A stretch of 64,000 bases of DNA, taken from positions 1,364,001-1,428,000 of the forward strand of contig NZ_CP027062.1 of NCBI RefSeq assembly GCF_002966125.1, read 5' to 3'. Below the pieces are notes generated by a model, which saw nothing but the letters and a program-made list of their open reading frames with translations, did no database searches and had not been told where the DNA came from. Shown in pieces: positions 34,907 through 44,847 of this stretch. Positions within the stretch are counted from its first letter, which is position 1. The number at the start of each line of letters is the position of its first letter. The position numbers were made by a program, and so were the translations under genes. Source of the stretch: Pukyongia salina. GTDB taxonomy: Bacteria > Bacteroidota > Bacteroidia > Flavobacteriales > Flavobacteriaceae.

Positions 34907-36910
34907 ATGTCGATATTGAATTCAAAAGTACCTCAAGGACCTTTAAGTGAGAAGTGGACAAAACACAAAAATGATATAGACCTGGTAAACCCGGCGAATA
35001 AGCGAAATATAGATGTGATCGTAGTAGGGACCGGACTGGCCGGTGGTAGTGCCGCCGCAACATTAGCCGAACTAGGTTACAATGTAAAGACATTCTGCTA
35101 TCAGGATTCTCCTCGTAGAGCGCACTCTATCGCCGCTCAGGGTGGGATCAATGCCGCCAAGAACTATCAGGGTGATGGGGATTCTACCTATAGATTATTT
35201 TACGATACAATTAAAGGTGGCGATTACAGATCGAGGGAAGCCAACGTCTATCGTCTGGCAGAAGTTTCGGCCAATATCATAGACCAATGCGTTGCTCAGG
35301 GAGTGCCGTTTGCCCGGGAATACGGAGGTCTGCTGGACAACCGTTCCTTTGGGGGTGTATTGGTGTCGAGAACATTTTACGCCAAAGGACAAACAGGGCA
35401 ACAACTACTTTTGGGGGCTTATTCGGCGATGAATAGGCAAATTAATCGGGGAAAGATAAAACCATATAACCGTCATGAGATGCTCGATCTTGTTATCGTT
35501 GATGGAAAAGCCAGAGGGATCATCGCACGCGATATGGTAACCGGAGAGCTTGAAAGACATTCGGCCCATGCCGTAGTGATCGCGAGTGGAGGATATGGTA
35601 ATGTATTTTACCTCTCTACCAATGCAATGGGAAGTAATGTTACAGCCTCCTGGAAGATCCATAAGCGTGGAGCTTATTTTGCAAATCCTTGCTATACTCA
35701 AATACATCCCACCTGTATCCCTGTTTCTGGAGATCATCAGTCTAAACTCACGTTAATGTCTGAATCCCTTCGGAATGACGGCCGGATCTGGGTTCCGAAG
35801 AAAAAAGAAGATGCCATAGCCATACAACAGGGAAAACTTAAACCTGTAGACCTGGCTGAGGAAGATAGGGACTATTACCTGGAAAGACGTTATCCGTCGT
35901 TTGGTAACCTTGTACCGAGAGATGTGGCCTCCCGGGCAGCAAAGGAAAGATGCGACGCCGGCTTTGGAGTGAATAAGACGGGGGAAGCTGTTTTTCTTGA
36001 TTTTGCATCGGCTATCATGAGATATGGAAGGGAAGCCGCAGCCGTTGATCATATAGAGAATCCTTCAGAAGAAAAAATTAGAGAATTAGGTGAAAAGGTG
36101 ATCGAGGCCAAATACGGTAACCTTTTCCAGATGTACGAAAAGATCGTAGATGAGAATCCGTACAAAACGCCAATGATGATCTACCCTGCCGTACATTACA
36201 CCATGGGAGGTGTTTGGGTTGATTACAATCTCGAAACGACCATTCCCGGTTGTTTCTGTGCAGGCGAAGCCAATTTCAGCGATCATGGAGCTAACAGATT
36301 AGGGGCTTCTGCCCTAATGCAGGGACTGGCCGATGGTTATTTTGTATTGCCATACACCATTGGTGATTATCTCGCAGACGATATTAGAACCGGACCAATA
36401 CCTGTCAACACGCCCGAATTTGACGAAGCGGAGAACAATATCAGGTTACAGCTCGAGAAACTTATCAAAAATAAAGGGACGAGATCTGTAGATTATTTCC
36501 ATAAACGCCTTGGGAAGATAATGTGGAATAACGTAGGGATGTCCCGTAATGAACAAGGTTTGAAAGAAGCCATATCCTCAATCCGGGAATTACGTGATGA
36601 ATTTTGGAGAGATGTTTTGGTGCCTGGTGATGCTAACGAAGTGAACCCAGAGTTGGAAAAGGCGATGCGGGTAGCAGATTTTCTGGAATTAGGGGAGTTG
36701 TTCGCCGTCGATGCTTTGCACCGTAAAGAATCCTGCGGAGGACATTTTAGAGAAGAGTATCAGACAGAGGAAGGTGAGGCAATGCGCGACGATGAAAATT
36801 TCATGTATGTCGCTGCCTGGGAATATACGGGAGATCCAGGGAAAGCAATTCTTCATAAGGAAAACCTGGAATACGATAATATTGAAGTTAAGACAAGAAG
36901 TTATAAATAA
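34907..36910 (+). CDS. sdhA: Succinate dehydrogenase/fumarate reductase flavoprotein subunit
   Basis: Catalytic subunit that oxidises succinate to fumarate with covalently bound FAD. The 667-residue protein has the dinucleotide motif [20 protein letters not shown] and the FAD-linking His in [16 protein letters not shown]. It also has [20 protein letters not shown], the substrate-site region [16 protein letters not shown], and [20 protein letters not shown]. The C-terminal domain includes [13 protein letters not shown]. Length is typical for type B enzymes, which are longer than the E. coli form. It is followed after 9 nt by sdhB. Confidence 0.97.
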   Translation: MSILNSKVPQGPLSEKWTKHKNDIDLVNPANKRNIDVIVVGTGLAGGSAAATLAELGYNVKTFCYQDSPRRAHSIAAQGGINAAKNYQGDGDSTYRLFYDTIKGGDYRSREANVYRLAEVSANIIDQCVAQGVPFAREYGGLLDNRSFGGVLVSRTFYAKGQTGQQLLLGAYSAMNRQINRGKIKPYNRHEMLDLVIVDGKARGIIARDMVTGELERHSAHAVVIASGGYGNVFYLSTNAMGSNVTASWKIHKRGAYFANPCYTQIHPTCIPVSGDHQSKLTLMSESLRNDGRIWVPKKKEDAIAIQQGKLKPVDLAEEDRDYYLERRYPSFGNLVPRDVASRAAKERCDAGFGVNKTGEAVFLDFASAIMRYGREAAAVDHIENPSEEKIRELGEKVIEAKYGNLFQMYEKIVDENPYKTPMMIYPAVHYTMGGVWVDYNLETTIPGCFCAGEANFSDHGANRLGASALMQGLADGYFVLPYTIGDYLADDIRTGPIPVNTPEFDEAENNIRLQLEKLIKNKGTRSVDYFHKRLGKIMWNNVGMSRNEQGLKEAISSIRELRDEFWRDVLVPGDANEVNPELEKAMRVADFLELGELFAVDALHRKESCGGHFREEYQTEEGEAMRDDENFMYVAAWEYTGDPGKAILHKENLEYDNIEVKTRSYK

Positions 36911-36919
36911 AAGGCTGCT

Positions 36920-37666
36920 ATGAAGCTTACACTTAAAATATGGCGTCAAAAGAACGCCGCTGCAAAAGGAAGTATGAAAACATATCCAATCGATGGAATT
37001 GATGGAGATATGTCTTTCCTCGAAATGTTAGATGTACTAAATACGCAACTCATTAACAAAGGGGAAGAACCGGTGGTTTTCGATCACGACTGCAGGGAAG
37101 GAATTTGTGGTACCTGTTCATTGCAGATCAATGGCGAACCACATGGTCCCGACCGGCTCATCACAACTTGCCAATTGCATATGCGAAAATTCAACGATGG
37201 CGATACTATTATTATAGAGCCATTCCGGGCTAAAGCTTTTCCGGTGATAAAGGATCTTATGGTAGATCGAAGTTCGTTTGATCGTATACAGCAGGCCGGA
37301 GGTTACATTTCGGTTAATACATCTGGAAACACAATAGATGCGAATGCTATTCCTATAGAAAAGGATGATGCGGATGCTTCATTTAACGCTGCTGCCTGTA
37401 TTGGGTGTGGCGCTTGTGTTGCTGCCTGTAAGAATGCCAGTGCGATGCTATTCACCGCCGCTAAAGTGAGTCAGTTTGCGCTTCTTCCGCAAGGGCAGGT
37501 TGAAGCTAGCCGAAGGGTACTGAACATGGTAGAGCAGATGGATAAGGAAGGGTTTGGTAATTGTACCAATACGGGAGCTTGCGAGGTGGAATGCCCAAAA
37601 GGAATTTCGCTGGAAAATATCGCACGTATGAACCGGGAATACCTAAGCGCCAGTTTAAAAGGATAA
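36920..37666 (+). CDS. sdhB: Succinate dehydrogenase iron-sulfur subunit
   Basis: Carries electrons from FAD to quinone. In the 248-residue protein, [20 protein letters not shown] with a later Cys binds the [2Fe-2S] centre. [17 protein letters not shown] and [16 protein letters not shown] hold the remaining ligands for the [4Fe-4S] and [3Fe-4S] centres. The N-terminus [17 protein letters not shown] is usual for the Bacteroidetes form. Its stop lies one base from the stop of the convergent histidine kinase gene, leaving no room for a terminator. Confidence 0.96.
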   Translation: MKLTLKIWRQKNAAAKGSMKTYPIDGIDGDMSFLEMLDVLNTQLINKGEEPVVFDHDCREGICGTCSLQINGEPHGPDRLITTCQLHMRKFNDGDTIIIEPFRAKAFPVIKDLMVDRSSFDRIQQAGGYISVNTSGNTIDANAIPIEKDDADASFNAAACIGCGACVAACKNASAMLFTAAKVSQFALLPQGQVEASRRVLNMVEQMDKEGFGNCTNTGACEVECPKGISLENIARMNREYLSASLKG

Positions 37667-37667
37667 T

Positions 37668-39902
37668 TTAAATAGCCTGTAATTTAGACATATCCCCCTG
37701 AGAATCGGTACCGTTAAGATGCTTTAATATGGTTTGAGTGAATTTACCGATATCGTAAGGTTTTACAATGATATCGTTCATTCCTGAATCGTAAATACTA
37801 AATCTCATTTCTTCAACTTCAACTGCGGTAAGTGCGAGAATAGGAATGCTCTTATTTCGTTTACGAATTCCCCGAGTTGCTTCCAAACCATTCATTACCG
37901 GCATATTGATGTCCATAAGAATAAGATCGTAATTAGATTTCTTCTCCATTTCTATCGCGATCTCTCCATTTTCAGCAATTTCACAAATTACGCCTTCGCG
38001 TTCCAGAATTTTTAAGGTAACAGTTTGGTTGATCCTATTATCTTCTACTATTAGAATTCGCTTGTCCTTTAGATCTTTCGTATCTAAAGTTTTAACCGTC
38101 TCCTTTTTGTACGCTTTATTCAAGATATCGTAGGTAAGATCGAAGCTAAAAACCGATCCTTCCCCCAGTTTGCTTTCCACATGGATCTCTGAATTGGACA
38201 ACTCCAGTAATTTTCGAACGATAGGCAGTCCAAGTCCGCTACCCTGGTAATTGTAATTAATATTATTCCCTTGTGAGAATTCCTCAAATATCGAGGCTTG
38301 TTTCCCTTCAGCAATACCAATACCAGTGTCCTTGATCGAGAAGGAAATGGTGGCCTGGTTTGATGAAATTTCCTTTAGTGAAGCATTTACGTAGATTTCT
38401 CCATGTTCTGTGAACTTACACGCATTCCCTATTAGATTCATTAATATTTGGGATAGTCTCACCGAATTTCCTCGTATCAACTTAGGTACATCTTCATCTA
38501 TATTGATGTGAAATGTATTGGAATTCTGAATACGCATGTATTCGAAGGAAGAAACGATCGTCTTGATCTGCTCCCTTAGATTGAAGTAAGCTTTTTCATT
38601 TTCCACGGTTTTCGAATCAATTTTGTTTAGGTGTAAAACGTCGTTGATCAACGCCAGCAGGTAATCTGCTGAAAACTTGAGCGATTTCAAGTCGTTTTCG
38701 TGAGATTTCAATCCTTTGTCTTCAAGTAATAAGGTGCTAAGTCCGATAACTCCGTATAGCGGTGTTCTCAATTCGTGACTTACTGTAGAGAAGAAGTTAC
38801 TTTTGGCTTTCGCAAGTCGCTCAGACTCCTCCTTGGCCATTAAATATTCGGCATTTTTTACACGTAATTCGGCTACTAATTCCTTTCGCTTTCTGTAAGC
38901 AAGATATAGTACTAGCAATAGGAATAATACACAAAAGGAAACAATGAGCAACACATTATTAAGCATACTCTTGTTACGCACAATTTCTGCCTGTAAGCTG
39001 TTTTGCAATTCAGCAGCCTGAACTTCCTTCCTGTATTCTTCGATCGCAAATCGGGCAGAAGTTTCATCCTTTTCGGCGTAAAGCGCCTTCTCCATATTCT
39101 CAATGGAGTATTCTTCGTATTTATCCTTTATAAGAAAGGCTTCCTGGTATTCTTCCAGGTTATATAAACATTCACTTAGATAGAAATAAGCGTTTTCCAA
39201 TTCCAGGGTGAAGCCTTCTCGTTCGGCTACTTCGGCGGCTTTTCTAAGATATTTTTGCGCAAGTTCATACTTCTCCTTGCTGTAATAGTATTCACCCATG
39301 AGATTATCGAGAGCCACCCCATAAGATGCGTGTGGTTCGAATTTTTCCAGTTTTCTTGCCCTTAATAAATGCGCGTAACCTTCGTTATACTCACCTGCTT
39401 CAAAGGCTGTAAGTACCGTATTAAAATGTGCTTTGGCAAGATTAACCGAATCATTTATCTGTTTTAGCATGTCTACCGACTTGTTGTGGTAGTCCATCGC
39501 CTTTTTATAATTTGGCTGAATGGTCGAATAAATATTCGCCATATCCATATACATATGGGCCGTTGCTGTATCGTTCTCGGCTTCTTTCGCGAAGAGTATG
39601 GATTTACTAAAGTTTTCGCGAGCCATCAACGTATCGTTCATGGCCAGGTAATCGTATGCTAAAAGGCGGTATCCCTGGTGCTTATAAAACGGATCATTAA
39701 GCTTTAGGGCTATTTTCAGTAAGGATATGTTAGATTCGAGCGATTTACGATAATTACCACTATTGTAATACTCATCTGCAGTTTTCTTGAGAATCCTGAA
39801 CTGCTCTTTTTGTTCTGAAATAGAGGGAATATCCGAAGCCTCCTGGGATATAACGGGGGCTACGAACAGAAGCATAAGCAAGTGAATTATCACTCTTTTC
39901 AT
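37668..39902 (-). CDS. TPR-containing hybrid histidine kinase with receiver domain
   Basis: A 744-residue sensor. After a signal peptide (LMLLFVAPVISQ) come TPR-type helical repeats over about residues 30-270 (ALKLNDPFYKHQGYRLLAY, AHMYMDMANIYSTI, YYYSKEKYELAQKYLRKAAE), predicted periplasmic. One transmembrane helix follows (LLIVSFCVLFLLLVLYLAY), a coiled linker, then HisKA with SHELRTPLYGVIG (phospho-His near 377). HATPase follows with NLIGNACKFTEHG, DTGIGI and GSGLGLPIV. The C-terminal receiver has the phospho-Asp in LILMDINMPVMNG and the Lys in IVKPYD. There is no DNA-binding output domain, and no response regulator gene adjoins. The signal sensed is unknown. Confidence 0.92.
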   Translation of the reverse strand: MKRVIIHLLMLLFVAPVISQEASDIPSISEQKEQFRILKKTADEYYNSGNYRKSLESNISLLKIALKLNDPFYKHQGYRLLAYDYLAMNDTLMARENFSKSILFAKEAENDTATAHMYMDMANIYSTIQPNYKKAMDYHNKSVDMLKQINDSVNLAKAHFNTVLTAFEAGEYNEGYAHLLRARKLEKFEPHASYGVALDNLMGEYYYSKEKYELAQKYLRKAAEVAEREGFTLELENAYFYLSECLYNLEEYQEAFLIKDKYEEYSIENMEKALYAEKDETSARFAIEEYRKEVQAAELQNSLQAEIVRNKSMLNNVLLIVSFCVLFLLLVLYLAYRKRKELVAELRVKNAEYLMAKEESERLAKAKSNFFSTVSHELRTPLYGVIGLSTLLLEDKGLKSHENDLKSLKFSADYLLALINDVLHLNKIDSKTVENEKAYFNLREQIKTIVSSFEYMRIQNSNTFHINIDEDVPKLIRGNSVRLSQILMNLIGNACKFTEHGEIYVNASLKEISSNQATISFSIKDTGIGIAEGKQASIFEEFSQGNNINYNYQGSGLGLPIVRKLLELSNSEIHVESKLGEGSVFSFDLTYDILNKAYKKETVKTLDTKDLKDKRILIVEDNRINQTVTLKILEREGVICEIAENGEIAIEMEKKSNYDLILMDINMPVMNGLEATRGIRKRNKSIPILALTAVEVEEMRFSIYDSGMNDIIVKPYDIGKFTQTILKHLNGTDSQGDMSKLQAI

Positions 39903-40007
39903 TCGTGTCGATCAAGATTTGGGGGTAGCAATATACACATTTTCAGTAAAATGAAAGGAAAACCATTAAAACAGGTAAATTTGAAGGATTGATGGTACCT
40001 TTATAAA

Positions 40008-41144
40008 ATGATTTCTAAACTGCCCGAATTAACTACTACAATCTTCACTGTGATGAGTAAAATGGCGCAAGAATACGGTGCTATCAATCTCTCTCAAGGC
40101 TTTCCCGACTTTCACGGGGACCCCCTTCTAGTCGATCTGGTGGAGCGCGCAATGAGAGAAGGATACAATCAGTATGCTCCCATGCCCGGCGACCCGCAAT
40201 TAAGGGCTCAGATAGCTTCCAAGTTAAACAACAATTATGGCAGTAACTATTCTGAAGAAACAGATATTACCATTACTGCCGGGGCAACTCAGGCTATCTT
40301 TACGGCCATAGCGGCTTCAATTCATAAAGGCGATGAGGTTATAGTGTTCTCACCGGCGTACGATTGCTACGAACCTGCGGTCTCTTTGTTTGAAGGAGTT
40401 TCCAGGCAGATACAGTTGAGGCCACCAAACTATTCACCCGATTGGGAAGAAGTAGAGCGTAGTATTGGGCCAAAAACAAAGATGATCATCGTTAATTCAC
40501 CCCATAATCCCAGCGGAATGCTTTTTTCGAAGGAAGATATGGAGGAACTTCAGCGAATAAGCGTAAAACATCAACTCCTGGTAATTAGCGATGAGGTTTA
40601 CGAACACATTATTTTCGACGGAAACATACATAATAGTGCCGCGAGATTCCCGGAACTGGCCGAAAGAACTTTTATCACAGCTTCATTTGGAAAAACCTTT
40701 CACAACACGGGTTGGAAGATCGGGTACTGTGCGGCCCCTAAAGTCCTCATGGAGGAATTCAGAAAAGTACATCAATATAATGTCTTTAGTGTAAATCATC
40801 CCATTCAAAAGGCTTTAGCAACCTATTTACAAGATGCACAGACTTACGAGGACCTGGCAGCGTTCTATCAGCAGAAAAGAGATCTTTTCCTGGACCTGAT
40901 CTCGAGCTCTCGTTTTAAATATGTGCCCTCAAAAGGAACTTATTTTCAGCTATTGGATTATTCTGAAATTTCTTCGGAAGGTGATATTGCCTTCGCCGAA
41001 TGGCTTACAAAGGAAAAAGGTCTTGCGAGCATCCCCACTTCAGTTTTTAATGCGAACGGAGAGGATTTTCATCAAATCCGACTCTGTTTTGCAAAGAAAG
41101 AAGAAACCCTTGAGCAGGCAGCCGCTATCCTCAATTCTATCTAA
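40008..41144 (+). CDS. Methionine aminotransferase (YbdL/KAT III-like)
   Basis: A class I PLP aminotransferase of 378 residues. It begins SKLPELTTTIFTVMSKMAQE, followed by INLSQGFPDFHGDPLL and YNQYAPMPGDPQLRAQIA, the pattern of the YbdL/kynurenine aminotransferase branch. NSPHNPSGM and SDEVYEHIIFDG hold cofactor-binding Asn and Asp/Tyr, and SFGKTFHNTGWKIGY the PLP Lys (about 230). Members transaminate methionine (or its keto acid, with glutamine as donor). It precedes an ankyrin gene and an omega-amidase gene, which fits glutamine-dependent transamination. Confidence 0.88.
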   Translation: MISKLPELTTTIFTVMSKMAQEYGAINLSQGFPDFHGDPLLVDLVERAMREGYNQYAPMPGDPQLRAQIASKLNNNYGSNYSEETDITITAGATQAIFTAIAASIHKGDEVIVFSPAYDCYEPAVSLFEGVSRQIQLRPPNYSPDWEEVERSIGPKTKMIIVNSPHNPSGMLFSKEDMEELQRISVKHQLLVISDEVYEHIIFDGNIHNSAARFPELAERTFITASFGKTFHNTGWKIGYCAAPKVLMEEFRKVHQYNVFSVNHPIQKALATYLQDAQTYEDLAAFYQQKRDLFLDLISSSRFKYVPSKGTYFQLLDYSEISSEGDIAFAEWLTKEKGLASIPTSVFNANGEDFHQIRLCFAKKEETLEQAAAILNSI

Positions 41145-41171
41145 ATAGATAGTTCTAATACGATTGGATTG

Positions 41172-41203
41172 TTTGTTCAGGAGCGCTTAGAGTCGTATTT
41201 TTA
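41172..41203 (+). promoter_or_regulatory. Promoter of the ankyrin/omega-amidase unit
   Basis: TTTG at 41172-41175, 20 nt, TATTTTTA at 41196-41203. Only the final base departs from the -7 consensus. The leader is about 20 nt. It allows the two genes to be expressed apart from the aminotransferase gene. Confidence 0.55.
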
Positions 41204-41226
41204 TAGTACTGAAAAAGCAATTTGAT

Positions 41227-41700
41227 ATGAGCGACTCTTTGTTCAATGCGATACGCGATAATAACGAAAATAAGGTTTCCGAACTATTACAGAGTAATCC
41301 CCAATTGGTTGGGTCCCGGGATCAGCGAGGCTCTACGCCCTTGTTGTTGTCAACCTATTTTGGACTAAAGGAGATCACCGATATTATTTTGAATTTTCCT
41401 CAGGATCTCGATGCCCAGGATACTTCCGGGAATACAGCATTAATGGGGGTCTGTTTTAAAGGGTTTGAAGAAATCGCTGAGAAATTAATAAAAGCCGGAG
41501 CCAACGTTAACACCCGAAACTTTAACGGGGGTACGGCACTAATCTTTGCTGTTAGTTTTGGCAGGACGAATTTGGTGCGTCTCTTATTAGAAAATGGTGC
41601 CGATCCCGGAATAAAGGATGATCGAGGGAATACAGCCTTGGATCATGCCAGGATGCACAGTGTGAAGGATGCCATTGCCTTACTGGAAAATTATAAATGA
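41227..41700 (+). CDS. Ankyrin-repeat protein
   Basis: A 157-residue soluble protein built of about four to five ankyrin repeats: NAIRDNNENKVSELLQSNP, RGSTPLLLSTYFGLKEITDI, GNTALMGVCFKGFEEIAEKL with IKAGANVNTRN, GGTALIFAVSFGRTNLVRLL with LENGADPG, and a closing RGNTALDHARMHSV. No signal peptide and no other domain. It is likely a protein-binding adapter. The stop overlaps the next ATG (ATGA at 41697), so it is translationally coupled to the omega-amidase. Confidence 0.9.
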   Translation: MSDSLFNAIRDNNENKVSELLQSNPQLVGSRDQRGSTPLLLSTYFGLKEITDIILNFPQDLDAQDTSGNTALMGVCFKGFEEIAEKLIKAGANVNTRNFNGGTALIFAVSFGRTNLVRLLLENGADPGIKDDRGNTALDHARMHSVKDAIALLENYK

Positions 41701-42482
41701 GGATGAAAGAAGAACTGATTGTAGGAATAATTCAATCTCCGCTACATTGGGAGGACCCCGTTTCGAACCGGGAGATGTTCTCTACTAAAATAATTTCTAT
41801 TGCCGATAATGCAGATCTAATCGTGTTACCGGAGATGTTCACCACTGGATTTTCCATGAATGCTTCCCGGCTAGCCGAGGAAAACGAAGGGCCCACCCTT
41901 TCCTGGATGCAGTCTCAGGCGACCGAACATGACCTGGCAATAACCGGAAGTGTGATCGTAAAAGATAAAGATAGATTTTACAATCGCCTTTATTTCGTAT
42001 TTCCGGATGGCAGTTACGACTGGTACGATAAAAAACACACCTTTACCCTCGCGGGAGAGCATCGTACTTATACAGCCGGAAATGAGAAACTAATAGTAGA
42101 ATATAAGGGTTGGAAGATATGTCCATTAATTTGTTATGATCTGCGTTTTCCTGTATGGGCGCGAAATACCGAAGATTACGATCTCCTTATCTATGTTGCC
42201 AATTGGCCCGAAAAGCGTATAAAAGCCTGGGATGCCTTACTCAAAGCCAGAGCTATAGAGAACATGAGTTATTGTGTGGGCGTAAACCGGGTAGGAGAAG
42301 ATGGGAATGGGCATACATATGTGGGTCATAGCGCCATTTACGATGTTCTGGGCGATTGTATTTCAGGAGAGGAAATTGAGAACGAATTTAGTATCAATGT
42401 TTCCCTGAATAAAAAGCATATACAAGAAACCCGAAAGAAATTACAGTTCCTCAACGACCGTGATACTTTTAATCTAATATAA
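41697..42482 (+). CDS. Omega-amidase (YafV/Nit2-type nitrilase superfamily)
   Basis: A 261-residue carbon-nitrogen hydrolase with the catalytic triad Glu46 (IVLPEMFTTGF), Lys112 (WYDKKHTF) and Cys146 (PLICYDLRFP). Family members deaminate 2-oxoglutaramate or 2-oxosuccinamate, the products formed when glutamine or asparagine donates its amino group in transamination. This fits well with the methionine aminotransferase two genes upstream. The chosen ATG overlaps the ankyrin stop; a second Met two codons later is also possible. Its 3' end overlaps the convergent lipoprotein gene by 14 nt. Confidence 0.9.
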   Translation: MRMKEELIVGIIQSPLHWEDPVSNREMFSTKIISIADNADLIVLPEMFTTGFSMNASRLAEENEGPTLSWMQSQATEHDLAITGSVIVKDKDRFYNRLYFVFPDGSYDWYDKKHTFTLAGEHRTYTAGNEKLIVEYKGWKICPLICYDLRFPVWARNTEDYDLLIYVANWPEKRIKAWDALLKARAIENMSYCVGVNRVGEDGNGHTYVGHSAIYDVLGDCISGEEIENEFSINVSLNKKHIQETRKKLQFLNDRDTFNLI

Positions 42483-44073
42483 AGGTTTCATTCAGGCTCC
42501 AGTTTGCCCTTACTTCAATTTTCTTAGGATAGTATTTAATTACCTCCGGCTGTTGCTTTTTAAGGAAATTACCTGTGTCCCATATTCCATTGTCATTTGA
42601 GTCGAAAACAATACGAATGTAGTAATTACCAGGCTTGATATAGTCAAAATTCACTACTGAATTTGCTGTAAGTAAACGCTCATCTACAGTAACATTTTTT
42701 TCTGAAAGTAACTGAACTATCACTGGAAAACTATCGATATTCTCAATCCTGATGGCAATCGTACCATAGTCTGAATTGTCTTTAGTGTCCACGCGATAGG
42801 TTAGGCTATCACTTACATTCTCATAAAAATCGGTGAGTGCTCCCGGAAATAGATCTACCTTATACCGTTGATCTTCTCCTCTCGGGAAAATAATCTCAGC
42901 CAGGTTATTCGAGGGGTGAATGCGCGTAGCAAATGAAATATCGACAGAATCCTTATCCATGATGCTTATCATAGAATCGTCTATGGCCACTAAAGGTGTA
43001 GAAGTTTTTAATTTCATAGTGTCCCGGGGAACCAATGTTCCTACGGTATGCGCAGTTACCACTAGTGAATCTGCATATAGGTTTTTCATGCGTACTTCAA
43101 CTGTGTCTGTCTGTTCTTTGTTCCCTACTAAAAATAGTAACGAATCTGTTTCAATCTCTGGTTTGAACCAATAATGCAGGGTATCTGTCTTTATATCTTT
43201 TATTGTTTTTGAAACAAATGCGTCGGGGAGCTCCGATAGTGGTGTAATACTTAGATCCTTGGGTTTTCCTTCATAGCCAAAAAGAATATGGTACTTACTT
43301 AGATGAGCAGGTCTGGCGATACTCAATTCGGGGACCTCTTTAAAAATTTTAAGCGTATATGAAGTATCTGTTGGTAATTCAACGATCTCCTCCAGGAAAC
43401 CGATCTTGTCCGACTTTGGCTGAAAAATATAGTCGTTGGATTTTTCTTTCAGGGCCAGTAGCTTATACCTGCCTTCTGCAACATTGGTGATCTCGAAGGT
43501 ATTGGAGCTGTCACGCGTGGCAGAAATATACATCGGCTTTTCCTTATAGATCGTGGAGTCATTAAAGGTATCATTAAGTTCGTACAGCATGACTGTTACA
43601 GGAAATTGGGCTCCTCTTAATTCGGCATCCAATATTTTACCCCTAACCTTTAGACTGTCTATATAACTACCGGTAGAGAAGACGTACTTGAAGAATTCGA
43701 ACTCATTCTCCTCATTATTGTCTACAATGCTTTTCCCAAAATTTATTGAATAGGTAGTATTCTCGGCAAGGGTATCCAGAAGTTTTATCCGAAGCATTTT
43801 CGACGTGTTTAGCGGAGTGATCACAGGAGCATATTTCATCGGAGGTGAAATGATAAGGTTTTCCTGAAGGTTCTTCAGCTTAATATATTCATCGAAATAA
43901 ATTCTGATCTCAGATTCATTGAAATTTGTGGAGAAATTCTCAGGGACACTTCTTACGATAATGGGGGGTATTGTGTCCAGGGGACCTCCACTGGGCCTTC
44001 CTTTTTTCGCGCAATTTGCCATAATAAGAATAGCAAATAAAACAATAGGAATAAAGTAAAGGCGTTGCTTCAT
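42469..44073 (-). CDS. Ig-like (SbsA-type) domain lipoprotein
   Basis: A 534-residue lipoprotein: signal peptide and lipobox in LFAILIMANC (Cys21). It continues with KKGRPSGGPLDTIPPIIVRS, the start of an SbsA-type Ig-like domain (NFSTNFNESEIRIYFDEYIK, YSINFGKSIVDNNEENEFEF). Several more beta domains follow, and the last part, GNYYIRIVFDSNDNGIWDTG, is a D-x-N-D-x-G type loop common in Bacteroidetes surface proteins. I know the architecture as a conserved Bacteroidetes lipoprotein without assigned function. A ComF gene lies 23 nt upstream on the same strand. Confidence 0.82.
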   Translation of the reverse strand: MKQRLYFIPIVLFAILIMANCAKKGRPSGGPLDTIPPIIVRSVPENFSTNFNESEIRIYFDEYIKLKNLQENLIISPPMKYAPVITPLNTSKMLRIKLLDTLAENTTYSINFGKSIVDNNEENEFEFFKYVFSTGSYIDSLKVRGKILDAELRGAQFPVTVMLYELNDTFNDSTIYKEKPMYISATRDSSNTFEITNVAEGRYKLLALKEKSNDYIFQPKSDKIGFLEEIVELPTDTSYTLKIFKEVPELSIARPAHLSKYHILFGYEGKPKDLSITPLSELPDAFVSKTIKDIKTDTLHYWFKPEIETDSLLFLVGNKEQTDTVEVRMKNLYADSLVVTAHTVGTLVPRDTMKLKTSTPLVAIDDSMISIMDKDSVDISFATRIHPSNNLAEIIFPRGEDQRYKVDLFPGALTDFYENVSDSLTYRVDTKDNSDYGTIAIRIENIDSFPVIVQLLSEKNVTVDERLLTANSVVNFDYIKPGNYYIRIVFDSNDNGIWDTGNFLKKQQPEVIKYYPKKIEVRANWSLNETFILD

Positions 44074-44096
44074 GGCTACAAAAATAGCTAAAGTTT

Positions 44097-44759
44097 TTAT
44101 GCCATTGCCATGGTGGCAAAACTTACTCTAACATCACCATTCTTAATTAGCGCTAATGCACAATTTTCCAATGTAGCACCCGTGGTCACTATATCGTCTA
44201 CAACTAAGACGTGTTTGCCTTTTAAAAGGTCGGTTTCACGAAGTTCGAATATCTGATGCGTCTGGCTGCGAGTAAGGCGATTCTTGAATACCTGGGAGCG
44301 GGTTCCTGTCTTTTTTTGTAAGATACTTTCCGAATAATCCGCCCCCAGTTTATTTGCGATCTCAATTGCGAAGTGAGAAACCTGGTTATACCCTCTTATC
44401 CTGCGCTTCTTACGGTGTAAAGGGACAGGAATAACAAGATCGACGCCTTTATAATCGGGATGTTCGGCCAATTCGCTTCCCAGCCAGGTACCCAGAAAAG
44501 TGCCAATTTCCTGCTGTCCCCGATATTTAAGGTTATGAAGCAACTGTTGTGTGATGCCCTTTTTCTGAAATAATAGCAGGGAAGTAGCATTCTCCAGAGG
44601 TATTCTACCATAAAAAATCTTCTTCATTCCCTGATTTCCGCTGCGGTGTTGACAGGTTAGTGGAAGTTGATGCCGACAAGACGTACAGATCACGTTTTCA
44701 GAGATTTGCAACATTTCGGAACAACCATTGCAGACTTTGGGAAATAAGATATTTAACAT
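44097..44759 (-). CDS. comF: ComF family phosphoribosyltransferase-like protein
   Basis: A 220-residue protein with an N-terminal four-Cys zinc finger (VCNGCSEMLQ, VICTSCRHQLPLTCQH) and a type I phosphoribosyltransferase domain whose PRPP loop is VLVVDDIVTTGATLENC. YNQVSHFAIEIANKLG and RSQVFKNRLTR are further ComF landmarks. ComF helps natural DNA uptake in several bacteria by an unclear mechanism, and homologs are widespread outside competent species. It is followed on the same strand by the Ig-like lipoprotein. Confidence 0.92.
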   Translation of the reverse strand: MLNILFPKVCNGCSEMLQISENVICTSCRHQLPLTCQHRSGNQGMKKIFYGRIPLENATSLLLFQKKGITQQLLHNLKYRGQQEIGTFLGTWLGSELAEHPDYKGVDLVIPVPLHRKKRRIRGYNQVSHFAIEIANKLGADYSESILQKKTGTRSQVFKNRLTRSQTHQIFELRETDLLKGKHVLVVDDIVTTGATLENCALALIKNGDVRVSFATMAMA

Positions 44760-44810
44760 ATTTTAATTAAATTTACCATTTTGTAAACGTAAGTAATTGA
44801 CCCACAGTAG

Positions 44811-44818
44811 TACATTTG
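44811..44818 (+). promoter_or_regulatory. -7 box upstream of the coiled-coil protein gene
   Basis: TACATTTG, an exact TAnnTTTG match, ending 29 nt before the ATG at 44848. TTG triplets upstream lie at 13 and 27 nt, neither at the usual spacing. Confidence 0.45.
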
Positions 44819-44847
44819 TCCCACAAACCTAAACTAAATCTATTCAT

